From contig CAWBFN010000001.1 in NCBI GenBank assembly GCA_963788125.1, positions 1,054,001 through 1,118,000 on the forward strand: a stretch of 64,000 nucleotides of DNA, given 5' to 3'. The notes beneath the pieces are model-generated. The model was given only the letters and a program-made list of their open reading frames with translations. It ran no database searches and was not told the DNA's origin. The translations under genes were made by a program, and so were the position numbers. Positions 46,140 through 54,135 of this stretch are shown here, in pieces. Numbering within the stretch: position 1 is the first letter of the stretch; each line of letters starts with the position of its first letter. The DNA is from Bog-473 sp963788125. GTDB taxonomy: Bacteria > Actinomycetota > Acidimicrobiia > Acidimicrobiales > RAAP-2.

Positions 46140-47504
46140 TTGCAGACCATCACCGAATCCGATCCATCGGGCGGGAGTCGGGGCCATCGTCGTGCCCTCG
46201 GGTTGGTCAAGGTCGCGGCGGTCCTCGCCGCTGCCGCCCTGATCACCGCGGCGTGCGGATCGTCCAGCCCATCGGCGACGAAGAAGAGCTCCAACAAGGA
46301 CGCAGCGGCGAGCACCACGACGAGCACGACCGCACCGACGAGCACGACGACAAGCTCGACCGCGCCCACGGCCAAGGCCGCCACCGCGACCACCACGACC
46401 GTGAAGGCCGCCACCGCGACGCCCACCACCGCCAAGCCCGCGACGCCGACGAACGCCGCGGCGTCCACCCCGGGCGGCTCGCTGTCGACCGGTCTCACCT
46501 CCACCCCATCGGCGTCACTGACCGGGATCGGATCGAGCTCGATCGTGCCCTTCTACGGCAAGGCCCTCTACGAGTACCACGCCGCCAATGCCGGCGTCAC
46601 CGTCAACTACTCGGGGACCGGGAGCGGTCCCGGTGTGACCGCCATTGAGCAGAACACGGCCAGCTTCGGCCAGAGCGAGACCCCGATGACGGCCGCACAG
46701 CTGGCCGCCTCCAAGGGCCCGGTCCTCCAGGTACCGGTGGATCTCGGGGGCGTCTCGCTCTCGTATCACGTCAGCGGCGTCGCGGGGGGCCTCAAGCTGA
46801 ACGGACCCGTGCTGGCCCAGATCTACCTGCGTCAGATCACCACCTGGAACGACCCGGCCATCGCGGCCCTCAACCCGGGGGTGAACCTGCCCAACGAGAA
46901 CATCATCCCGGTGTTCCGGACCGATACGTCGGGCCCCGGCTACGACCTCGACCAGTACCTGATCGACACCAGCACGGCGTGGACCTCCGCCATCGGCACC
47001 AGCTCCCCGTCCACCACCTGGCCCACCGCCGGGAGGGCGAGCGGCGACACCGGTGAGGACCTCAACGCCGGGGTGGCCACCTACATTCAAGAGACCGAGG
47101 GGGCTATCGGCTACGTGGAGTACTCCTACGCCCTGCAAGCGAACTTCACCAACGCAGCGGTCGCGAACGCGGCCGGCTCGTACGTCACGCCGTCGGTGGG
47201 CACCATCGCCAACGCGGGGGCCCAGGCCACTGCCCTGAGCGCCACCAACTTCAACATCATCAACGCGGCCGGGGCCCAGACCTATCCCCTGGCCAACTTC
47301 AGCTGGGCCCTCGTCTACCAGAAGCAGGCGAATACCAACACCGGGATCGTGTTGGGCAAGCTCTTCCAGTGGATCATCACGACGGCGCAGGGGTACTCGT
47401 CGGGTCTGGGGTACGCGCCACTGCCCGCCAGCGCCGTGGCCGTCGCCCACCAGACGCTTCTCGGACTGCAGACCTCGAGCGGATCGCCGATCTTCACCAA
47501 TTGA
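46140..47504 (+). CDS. pstS: Phosphate-binding lipoprotein PstS
   Basis: 454-aa solute-binding protein of the high-affinity phosphate ABC importer. TTG start at 46140 with AGGAAGAGGA upstream; signal peptide with lipobox ITAAC (Cys39), a low-complexity Ala/Thr/Lys linker to ~110, then the PstS fold with IVPFYGKALYEYHAANAG, NYSGTGSGPG and QTSETPMT-like Ser/Thr phosphate contacts, TWNDPAIAALNPGVNLP. Followed by pstC, pstA, pstB. Confidence 0.94.
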   Translation: MQTITESDPSGGSRGHRRALGLVKVAAVLAAAALITAACGSSSPSATKKSSNKDAAASTTTSTTAPTSTTTSSTAPTAKAATATTTTVKAATATPTTAKPATPTNAAASTPGGSLSTGLTSTPSASLTGIGSSSIVPFYGKALYEYHAANAGVTVNYSGTGSGPGVTAIEQNTASFGQSETPMTAAQLAASKGPVLQVPVDLGGVSLSYHVSGVAGGLKLNGPVLAQIYLRQITTWNDPAIAALNPGVNLPNENIIPVFRTDTSGPGYDLDQYLIDTSTAWTSAIGTSSPSTTWPTAGRASGDTGEDLNAGVATYIQETEGAIGYVEYSYALQANFTNAAVANAAGSYVTPSVGTIANAGAQATALSATNFNIINAAGAQTYPLANFSWALVYQKQANTNTGIVLGKLFQWIITTAQGYSSGLGYAPLPASAVAVAHQTLLGLQTSSGSPIFTN

Positions 47505-47521
47505 GCCGATCTTCACCAATT
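47486..47521. repeat. 17-bp direct repeat across the pstS stop codon
   Basis: GCCGATCTTCACCAATT occurs at 47486-47502 and 47505-47521, period 19. The first copy encodes the last residues of PstS and its TGA; the second follows it and ends in TAG. It looks like a small tandem duplication at the 3' end. Confidence 0.85.
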
Positions 47522-47559
47522 AGTCGCGGCCCGGGAATGGTCCATAGGGTGTCAGGATC

Positions 47560-48618
47560 GTGACCAGCGGGCCGAACGCCGAACTTGAGGCCGGGACGCG
47601 GCCGGCGGGGTCCTCCCCGTTCGAACGCCGCGGGCATGTCGCCGCGCTGATCGCCCACCGTCATCGCCGCCCGGGCGGTCGGGTCTACGCGGCTCTGCGC
47701 TGGGGGGGCGTCCTGATCTTCGTGGCCGTGGTGGTCTCGCTGGTGGTGAGCCTGGTGTGGCAGGCCGCCCCGGCCTTCCGCCATTCGGGTTTCAGCTTCA
47801 TCTTCAGCGGGACATGGGATCTCGACACCGAGAAATTCGGGGCGGGCGTCTTCATCGTCGACACGCTGCTCACCACCGGGCTGGGCCTTCTCGTGGCCGT
47901 CCCGGTGGGCATCGCCACCGCCGCCGCCCTCTCGGAGTTCCTGCCGCGGCGTCTGGCCGGGCCCCTGTCGACCGCCATCGACCTCCTCGCCGCCGTGCCC
48001 AGCATTGTGGTCGGGCTCTGGGCGCTGCTCATCCTCGTCCCCGTCTTCGAACGCGACGTGGAGCCCTTCCTGCAGAAGATCCCGGTGGTAAAGCACCTCT
48101 TCAGCGGCGGTGATCTCGGGACGGGCATCCTCTTGGCCTCGGTGGTGCTGGCTGTCATGATGCTGCCGACCATGGTGGCCCTGACCCGCGTTGCCCTGCG
48201 GGGGGTGTCGGTCGCCGACCGGGAAGCGGCGCTCGCCCTTGGCGGCACGCAGTGGCAGGTGGTACGCCGGGCGGTCATCCCGGGGGCCCGATCCGGGATC
48301 GAAGCGGCGATCACCCTGGCCATGGGCCGGGCGCTCGGCGAGGCCATCGCCGTCTCCCTGGTGATCGGCGGTGGGGTGAGCCTCCCCCACTCGCTGCTGG
48401 ACAATGGCACCACACTGGGCTCGGCGGTCGTCAACTTCTTCTCCGAATCCTCGGGGATACAGCGGAGCGCGGTCATCGGGCTGGTGGTCGTCCTCCTCGC
48501 CTTCACCGCCGTCGTCAACATCGGGGGGCAGCTGCTGCTCCGGCCGCGCCGGTCCCGAGGGTACGAGCGGGCCGAGCCCGAGGAGATCGCCCCCGCCGCC
48601 GAAGGAGCACCGGCGTGA
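47560..48618 (+). CDS. pstC: Phosphate ABC transporter permease PstC
   Basis: 352-aa inner-membrane permease with six helices and the ABC-permease EAA loop (REAALALGGTQWQVVRRAVIPGA near residue ~225). Cytoplasmic N-terminal extension of ~40 residues. GTG 47560. Its TGA overlaps the pstA GTG (GTGA). Confidence 0.93.
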   Translation: MTSGPNAELEAGTRPAGSSPFERRGHVAALIAHRHRRPGGRVYAALRWGGVLIFVAVVVSLVVSLVWQAAPAFRHSGFSFIFSGTWDLDTEKFGAGVFIVDTLLTTGLGLLVAVPVGIATAAALSEFLPRRLAGPLSTAIDLLAAVPSIVVGLWALLILVPVFERDVEPFLQKIPVVKHLFSGGDLGTGILLASVVLAVMMLPTMVALTRVALRGVSVADREAALALGGTQWQVVRRAVIPGARSGIEAAITLAMGRALGEAIAVSLVIGGGVSLPHSLLDNGTTLGSAVVNFFSESSGIQRSAVIGLVVVLLAFTAVVNIGGQLLLRPRRSRGYERAEPEEIAPAAEGAPA

Positions 48619-49559
48619 CACTCACCTCGGAGCCGCCCACCCTCGACCCGCCGGACCTCTTGTCCCCTGCGTCCGTCGAGCGCCGGCGCGAGGTGGTGCG
48701 GGAAGCCTCCCGTTCGTCCCTGCGCCGGCGCCGGTTGCTCGGCAACGCCACCCGGGTCGCCTGCTACGTGGCCCTGTGCATCGCGCTCGTCCCCCTGGCG
48801 GCCCTGGTCGGCTACACCGTCGACCGGGGAGTCAAGGGCCTTTCCTGGGGCTTCTTCACCGAGGTCCCCACCCCGTACGGGGTCCCCGGGGGCGGCATCG
48901 CCAACGCCATCGTGGGCACACTGATCATCGTCGGGCTGGCGGCCGTCATGGCCATCCCTGTGGGCCTGGCGGTGGCGCTCTTCCTGGTCGAGAGGCGGGG
49001 ACGGGTTGCGGCCACCATCCGGTTCGTCTCCGACGTGATGTCCGGCATCCCCTCCATCGCCATCGGTATTTACGCCTATGCCCTCATTGTCGTGCCCCTC
49101 GGGACGTCGGGCTACGCGGGCATCACGGGAAGCTTCGCCCTGGCCGTCCTGATGGTGCCCATCATCGTGCGCGCCGACGAGGTGGCGATGCGCGCCGTGC
49201 CCGACGACCTGTGGGACGCCGCGCTGGCCCTGGGCGCACCGCGCTCCCGCGTCGCCCGATCGGTGGTGCTGCGCAACGCCCTGCCCGGCATCGTGACGGG
49301 CAACCTGTTGGGGGTGGCCCGAGCGGTCGGGGAGACGGCCCCCCTCCTCTTTACGATCTTTGGGAGCCAGCTTCTCGAGACCAACCCGTTCAAGCCCATG
49401 CAGGCCATGCCGCTCACCATCTACACCGACGGCACCCAGGCCGATACACACCTGCAGTCGATCGCCTGGGCCACCGCACTCGTCCTCCTGGTCTTCGTCC
49501 TCGTCTTGAGCATCGTCGCCCGGACCATCGCCTCCTACGCCACCCGCCATGCTCGATAG
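48615..49559 (+). CDS. pstA: Phosphate ABC transporter permease PstA
   Basis: 314-aa permease, six helices, EAA loop DAALALGAPRSRVARSVVLRNALPG and the PstA-type GETAPLLFTIFG. GTG 48615 coupled to pstC; last 11 bases overlap pstB. Confidence 0.93.
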   Translation: MTLTSEPPTLDPPDLLSPASVERRREVVREASRSSLRRRRLLGNATRVACYVALCIALVPLAALVGYTVDRGVKGLSWGFFTEVPTPYGVPGGGIANAIVGTLIIVGLAAVMAIPVGLAVALFLVERRGRVAATIRFVSDVMSGIPSIAIGIYAYALIVVPLGTSGYAGITGSFALAVLMVPIIVRADEVAMRAVPDDLWDAALALGAPRSRVARSVVLRNALPGIVTGNLLGVARAVGETAPLLFTIFGSQLLETNPFKPMQAMPLTIYTDGTQADTHLQSIAWATALVLLVFVLVLSIVARTIASYATRHAR

Positions 49560-50400
49560 TCCGCTCACGAGGACCACCGGTGCCGACCGGGAGGAGATCG
49601 CCCGTTCCGACGGAGGGGAGATCGCCGTCACCCTGGAGCACGTCAGCGTCACCTACGGGAGGAAGGAGAACGCCAAACAGGTCGCCGTGCGGGACGTGAA
49701 CCTCGAGCTCCCCAGAAACCAGGTCACCGCCCTGCTCGGCCCCTCCGGATGCGGCAAGACCACCATCCTGCGGTCGATCAACCGCATGCACGACCACACG
49801 ACCGGGCAGGTGAGCGGGGTGATCCGGGTCGGCGGCCTCGACATCTATGCCCGCGACACCCAGCCCGAGCTGGTCCGCACCCGGGTGGGCATGGTGTTCC
49901 AACGGCCCAACCTGTTCCCGACCTTGAACATCTTCGACAACGTGGTCGCCGGCCTCCGGCTGAACCACGTGAAGAAACGGGCATTCCTGCTCGAAGCGGC
50001 CGAGGCCGCACTGCGCCAGGCGGCCCTGTGGGACTCGGTCAAGGACCGGCTCGGGCTGCCGGCGGTACGGCTCTCCGGCGGCCAGCAACAACGCCTCTGT
50101 ATCGCCCGCGCCCTGGCGGTCGAGCCCGAGGTGCTGCTGCTGGACGAGCCGTGCTCGGCCCTCGACCCCCTGTCGTCGGCCCACATTGAGGAGCTGATCG
50201 TCCAGCTGTCCTCCCACCTCACCATCGCGTTGGTGACCCACAATCTCTTCCAGGCGACGAGGATCTCGGACCGCACCGCGGTGTTCCTGCTCGACGACGA
50301 GAACGTCGGGACGTTGGTGGAGACCGGGCCCACCACCGAGATCTTCGCCCGCCCGAAGGACCCCCGAACGGAGGCTTACGTCAGCGGCCACATCGGTTGA
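49549..50400 (+). CDS. pstB: Phosphate ABC transporter ATPase PstB
   Basis: 283-aa ABC ATPase: Walker A GPSGCGKT, Q loop VFQRPNLFP, signature LSGGQQQR, Walker B LLLDEPCSALDP and the H-loop VTHN. The N-terminus carries ~25 extra residues before the ABC domain. Last gene of pstSCAB; no phoU follows, because the island junction lies 57 bases downstream. Confidence 0.95.
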   Translation: MLDSPLTRTTGADREEIARSDGGEIAVTLEHVSVTYGRKENAKQVAVRDVNLELPRNQVTALLGPSGCGKTTILRSINRMHDHTTGQVSGVIRVGGLDIYARDTQPELVRTRVGMVFQRPNLFPTLNIFDNVVAGLRLNHVKKRAFLLEAAEAALRQAALWDSVKDRLGLPAVRLSGGQQQRLCIARALAVEPEVLLLDEPCSALDPLSSAHIEELIVQLSSHLTIALVTHNLFQATRISDRTAVFLLDDENVGTLVETGPTTEIFARPKDPRTEAYVSGHIG

Positions 50401-50434
50401 CGCTGGGTGACCGGCACCCCACCACCGGACTGAT

Positions 50435-50453
50435 CGTGCCGTGGCCCGGCACG
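50435..50453. terminator. Hairpin after pstB
   Basis: Perfect 7-bp stem CGTGCCG/CGGCACG (50435-50441, 50447-50453) with loop TGGCC, 34 bases past the pstB stop and just beyond the 3' end of the tRNA fragment. It suits a terminator for pstSCAB and/or for the original tRNA-Arg gene on the other strand; no T-tract. Confidence 0.5.
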
Positions 50454-50456
50454 TCG

Positions 50457-50500
50457 CGCCCCCGGCACGATTCGAACGCGCAACCTGATGGGTAGAAACC
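50457..50500 (-). other. Displaced 3' half of tRNA-Arg(UCU): presumed left attachment site
   Basis: On the minus strand, bases fold as anticodon loop TTTCTAC (50498-50492, anticodon TCT at 50496-50494), 3' anticodon stem CCATC, variable AGGTT, T arm GCGCG-TTCGAAT-CGTGC, acceptor CGGGGGC and discriminator G at 50457. The expected 5' partner GCCCCCG is not ~70 bases upstream, and anticodon-stem pairing fails at one position just 5' of the loop. So homology to the tRNA ends at the anticodon stem, the typical crossover region for tyrosine integrases. Confidence 0.75.
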
Positions 50501-50802
50501 GTCAAGGATCAACCGGTGTGCCGACCTGGACTTATGCACGTCGCCGGGGAACGCTGTGGGCACAACTATCAGGTCAAATCCACCCTCAGTTTTAGCCCTC
50601 AGAATCTTTTCCCAGCCCTTTTTAACCCCCATGGCGGGCCTTTGCGGCCCTCCTGGGGCCTTCAGAGCGGTCCTTGTGGCCAGCAGAGGTACAACCTGTA
50701 AGGGCCCATACATCGGCGCTCACCTCGGCGTTTGTGCGCGCTACCGCTCGGCCCTACGGTGGCAGCACCCTTTACTGGGTTATACGCCACCCACATTGAA
50801 AT

Positions 50803-50816
50803 ACTAGTCCACTAGT
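50803..50816. promoter_or_regulatory. Duplicated ACTAGT palindromes before the first island gene; otherwise empty 50501-50836
   Basis: ACTAGT at 50803-50808 and 50811-50816, separated by two bases, in an AT-rich patch 20 bases before the ATG at 50837. An operator for an element-encoded repressor would sit in such a place. In the rest of 50501-50836 I see no gene. Confidence 0.4.
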
Positions 50817-50836
50817 GTCAGCGAGGTCAAGTTCAA

Positions 50837-51103
50837 ATGCAGACACCGGAGCAACGCAGCTTGCAAGCGCGCATGGCCGCTCACGCCTTGCACTCAAAGT
50901 CCGATGCCAGGGAGATCACCGCCCCTGCGAGACGGAAGTTCCTTGACCGCTTCGAAGCCGAAGTCGACCCGAACAGCGAACTGGAGCCCGCCGAGCGCGA
51001 GCGTCGCGCCAAGCACGCTCGGTCGGCCTACATGCTAGGGCTCAGCTTGAAGTCCGTTGCGGCGCGCCGCACCAAGGCTGCGCGGAAGGCTGCCGATGGC
51101 TAA
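50837..51103 (+). CDS. Hypothetical small basic protein
   Basis: 88 aa, mostly helical, Lys/Arg/Ala-rich (RRKFLDRFEAEVDPNSEL, RRTKAARKAADG). No recognised family. It overlaps the next gene by 8 bases, so both are likely co-translated. Could be a DNA-binding accessory of the TOPRIM protein; that is only position-based. Confidence 0.6.
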   Translation: MQTPEQRSLQARMAAHALHSKSDAREITAPARRKFLDRFEAEVDPNSELEPAERERRAKHARSAYMLGLSLKSVAARRTKAARKAADG

Positions 51104-52013
51104 GCGTCCCACGAGTGAGAACGAGGTGTGGATCGAACGCCTGCAGGCCCATCTTGCGATCCAGCTGGAGAGATACGAGAACACCGGCTACGAAACGGCT
51201 CGCCTGCGAGCGGCGCTGATCGCGCTGTTCGTCAATCACCTCAAGCAGGGCGGCTTCGAAACGTTCGCGCTGCCCAGCTCAGGGAGATTCTTGTTCTACG
51301 AGTGCGAAGGACTTCAAGTCGTTAGCAAGGAGAAGAAGGGAGCGCGCCGAGCGGACCAGAACTTGGGCGAGGCGCTGACATGGCTACGCGAAGAGGAGAT
51401 CATCCCGTGGACTTGGGTGGTTGACGAGACACGGAACATCACCGCCCCGTTCGTCGGGCCCACAGTGAAGGACTGGACGATGCAAGCCGTCCCCCAGGCG
51501 CGGCTTGACCCTTGGGGCGGACGCCCACCGTTGCTTCTCTGCGAGAGCCGCTCGCTCAGCGGGATTCTCCGTGGGATCGCCCACAACTACGCGGTGCCGT
51601 TAGCATCCACCAATGGCATGTGCCAGGGGTTTCTGCGCACCGACGTCGCCCCCATCCTGCGTCCGCGACAGGTCGTTTTATACCTGGGTGACCTGGACCT
51701 GTCCGGAGGCCAGATCGAGCAGAACAGCCGGAAAATCCTGGAGGACATCCTGGTCAAGCTGGCGTGGGAGCGGCTGGCCATCACGCAAGAGCAGGTCGAC
51801 CAGTACGAACTGGAGCCGATTCAGAAGTGGGACGAACGCCTCCATGAGTATCACCCGGCAGTCGAAACTGAGGCCATCGGGCAAAGCCTGATCGTCGCGT
51901 TGGTGATCGACCGGCTCAACGTACTGCTACCCGAACCGCTGAAGGCCGTGCTTGCACGGCAAGCCGCCCAGATCCAGGCGATGGATACCCGTATCCGCCG
52001 GATGAGGATGTGA
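51096..52013 (+). CDS. TOPRIM-fold protein, topoisomerase VI-A/Spo11-like C-terminal domain
   Basis: 305 aa. N-terminal ~130 residues are helical with no recognised domain. Residues ~145-225 look like a TOPRIM domain: conserved Glu in LLLCESRSLSGI and the DxD in VVLYLGDLDLSGGQIEQN, followed by helices. The catalytic Tyr domain (5Y-CAP) of Spo11 is not obvious. Likely a metal-dependent DNA nuclease or strand-passage relative carried by mobile elements. ATG at 51096 overlaps the upstream gene. Confidence 0.6.
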   Translation: MAKRPTSENEVWIERLQAHLAIQLERYENTGYETARLRAALIALFVNHLKQGGFETFALPSSGRFLFYECEGLQVVSKEKKGARRADQNLGEALTWLREEEIIPWTWVVDETRNITAPFVGPTVKDWTMQAVPQARLDPWGGRPPLLLCESRSLSGILRGIAHNYAVPLASTNGMCQGFLRTDVAPILRPRQVVLYLGDLDLSGGQIEQNSRKILEDILVKLAWERLAITQEQVDQYELEPIQKWDERLHEYHPAVETEAIGQSLIVALVIDRLNVLLPEPLKAVLARQAAQIQAMDTRIRRMRM

Positions 52014-52018
52014 TCGCC

Positions 52019-52153
52019 ATGACCAACGTCACAAACGTTGGCGGCATAGCAGTACACGAACCAGGGGACTTTTGGACCACCTACTTCGACGCGGACACCG
52101 GTGCGCGACTCATCCCGCAGGGGGACCGGTGGCTCCTCGTGCGTTGGAAATGA
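52019..52153 (+). CDS. Tiny protein, paralogue of the 55737-56030 product
   Basis: 44 aa. The core VHEPGDFWTTYFDADTGARLIP followed by RWLLV aligns with HEPGDFWTSYFSEDVSAKLIP and RWLLV in the 97-aa protein encoded 3.7 kb downstream, with ~20 identities in 32 positions. It ends right after the shared core. Starts 5 bases after the TOPRIM gene. Function unknown; duplication within the element suggests a selected role. The gene is short enough that most gene finders would miss it. Confidence 0.65.
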   Translation: MTNVTNVGGIAVHEPGDFWTTYFDADTGARLIPQGDRWLLVRWK

Positions 52154-52175
52154 TGGCTGGAGCGGACCACGCACG

Positions 52176-53201
52176 ATGAGAGAGGAGACCGTCGTACAGC
52201 TTGCCCACGAGTTGCTGGCGGAGCACGGACCACCGGGATGGGCATTCAAATTCGACAACGCTCCAAGCCGGTTGGGGCACTGCGATCACGGCACGAGAAC
52301 GATCAGCGTGAGTCGTCGTCACGCCCGGAACCACCGACCCGAAGATGTGGAGGACACGCTGAAGCACGAGCTTGCGCATGCACTCGCTCCGCTTCCCGTA
52401 AGTCATGGGAAGGAGTGGCGAGCGATATGCCGTCGAATCGGTGCAAACCCGAAGGCAGGAGGATCACCTGTGACTGAGTTAGTGGACCTTGGGAAGGTGG
52501 ACAAGTGGGTGGCGAAGTTCGGCGCCCGGCGAGATCGCTTCCGCGAAGACATCTTCGAATGGGGCAAGCTGCTGAACGCGGGCCGCGTCGTGCTGAACGA
52601 TGGAGAGTGGTTGACGACATTGACGAAGGCCAAGCTCGACCACCGCCATTCACAGAAGTGCATGCGGATAGCGCGAAATGAGTGGCTCGTGCGCTACGTG
52701 GCGCATCTTCCCGTCTGTGTCAGCGCCCTGGAGGTTCTGGCCGGGCTGTCGGAGGAGAACCAAGACAAGCTGCTAGAGAACGGGGATATCCACCCGGCTG
52801 CGACCGTAGCGGAGTTGAGGGAAGCGGTGGCTGCCTTAACGAAACCCAAAACCGAGCCCGAGATCAAACCGGTGGCCGTTGCAGCCCTGCGTCAAGAGGT
52901 CGACCAGACGCGCACGCCCGCCGCTGAGGACAATCGTGTGATCGGCGCCGAGGCTGAGAACCGTGAATATTGGGAGCATTATAAGGAGAACCACGTCCGG
53001 CTCCCCAACAGACACACGCTGTATTCCGATCTTCTCATCGGCGACGAAGTTCTGCGGTCCGAGCTGACGCCGAGGCACTTCGACAATGCCATCAAGTACC
53101 TACGGAAGGAGCGGGTCCGCGTCGATGCCGAGATAGATGAGCGGATGGCGGAGCTGGAACGGCAACGGAACCGGCTGACTGCCAGTCCGCTTGATGTCTG
53201 A
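52176..53201 (+). CDS. SprT-like metallopeptidase fused to a DUF3102-like helical domain
   Basis: 341 aa. Residues ~1-95 form a SprT-like domain with zinc motif HELAHAL and downstream HGKEWRAICRRIGA (third ligand region); such domains act on DNA-protein crosslinks (SPRTN) or are found in phages. Residues ~105-210 (WGKLLNAGRVVLNDGEWLTT ... SQKCMRIARNEWLV) resemble DUF3102-type phage helical domains; the C-terminus is coiled-coil-like and ends in a basic tail. ATG at 52176; a further ATG frame lies 75 bases upstream. Confidence 0.7.
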   Translation: MREETVVQLAHELLAEHGPPGWAFKFDNAPSRLGHCDHGTRTISVSRRHARNHRPEDVEDTLKHELAHALAPLPVSHGKEWRAICRRIGANPKAGGSPVTELVDLGKVDKWVAKFGARRDRFREDIFEWGKLLNAGRVVLNDGEWLTTLTKAKLDHRHSQKCMRIARNEWLVRYVAHLPVCVSALEVLAGLSEENQDKLLENGDIHPAATVAELREAVAALTKPKTEPEIKPVAVAALRQEVDQTRTPAAEDNRVIGAEAENREYWEHYKENHVRLPNRHTLYSDLLIGDEVLRSELTPRHFDNAIKYLRKERVRVDAEIDERMAELERQRNRLTASPLDV

Positions 53202-53757
53202 GCGCATGGAGCCCGAGCGGACACCCGGCCTGGCGGCCATCCAGGACACCTGCAGCGTCAGTGGGTGCGGCGACCCCGCTGTCGCTGTGACCGCGGCCAC
53301 GCGCCACGAGGATGAAGAGGTCTTGTGGTTGTGGTTCTGTGACTACCATGCCACGGACGTGGTGACCGCGGTACCCGGCGCTATACCGCAACCGATCCGG
53401 CGCACTTGCGGCGTGGGTCGGGAAGTGACCTGCGGAGCCACGGCGTCCCACGTCGCCATCGTCGCCCACCTGGACGACCGAGGTCATTCCCACCTGGGGT
53501 GGGTAGCATCTGTTTCCGGCATGAGCGGGCATGGCGACAAGGCGAGGCGAGTCTGTTCAACTGAGAGGGTTTATGGTGGACTCGACAATTTCAAACTATT
53601 GAATTCCGACCAAATGGCGACCGTGGACGACTGCGACTTCGCCTACGTGAGCGCCTTCACCGGGTTCTTGTACAAAGGCACCGCTGTGACGTACGACCGG
53701 GACGGGCAGCCGCGGGAATTGGGCTCGATCCTCCTTGGCCTCGGGCCGGATTCGTGA
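53194..53757 (+). CDS. Zinc-finger-like hypothetical protein
   Basis: 187 aa. N-terminal Cys/His cluster (CSVSGCGDPAVAV ... WFCDYHATD) typical of small actinobacterial zinc fingers, then CGVGREVTCG and a C-terminal globular part ending in SILLGLGPDS. No family recognised. Its start overlaps the SprT gene by 8 bases and its end overlaps the next frame by one base. Confidence 0.6.
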   Translation: MSERMEPERTPGLAAIQDTCSVSGCGDPAVAVTAATRHEDEEVLWLWFCDYHATDVVTAVPGAIPQPIRRTCGVGREVTCGATASHVAIVAHLDDRGHSHLGWVASVSGMSGHGDKARRVCSTERVYGGLDNFKLLNSDQMATVDDCDFAYVSAFTGFLYKGTAVTYDRDGQPRELGSILLGLGPDS

Positions 53758-53983
53758 TGGAGGAAGAAACGACCCAAGACGAGTTCACAGTCAAGTTCGC
53801 AGCCGTGTGCGATGAGTGCAGAGGACCGTTGATGGAGTCCTCGACGGAGTCCCGGTCGAAGAGGATGAGCAGTTCTTCCTCACGTCCGATGAAGGCCGAG
53901 CGGCGGCGAAGCGGATCTTTCAGATTCTTAAGGTTTCCCGAATAGTAACCGAGTACGACTTGCAGAAACGCGTTTTTTGCTGA
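53757..53983 (+). pseudogene. Small zinc-binding protein split by a -1 frameshift
   Basis: Two short frames join into one ~75-aa protein. Frame one (ATG 53757) reads MEEETTQDEFTVKFAAVCDECRG and then degenerates into a Ser-rich run. Frame two, readable from GTG 53816, continues as TVDGVLDGVPVEEDEQFFLT and ends at 53983 after EYDLQKRVFC; its composition is far more protein-like. The shift falls at ~53822-53825. No classic slippery heptamer is present, so loss of one base is likelier than programmed frameshifting. If frame two is used alone it makes a 55-aa protein. Confidence 0.5.
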
Positions 53984-54135
53984 GGCGATCTCGCCCGGAC
54001 ACGGTCAGCGCAATGCCGACAGCTCCATCCAGCGAACATTGCCGCTAGACATCCAACGCGGTTGGGCATATCATCGCGACGCCTGACGAAGGGGACCGAA
54101 GCACGCGAGAGCGTGGGAGAGGAACTTCGTCACCC

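Noticed and set aside
50457..50530. Intact tRNA-Arg gene
   Set aside because: The acceptor 5' strand and D arm are missing; only the 3' half folds.
50381..50713. Minus-strand 110-codon frame over the island junction
   Set aside because: It runs through the tRNA fragment and terminator hairpin and has no protein-like features.
53757..53983. Programmed ribosomal frameshift
   Set aside because: No slippery heptamer or downstream stem seen; a base loss explains it more simply.
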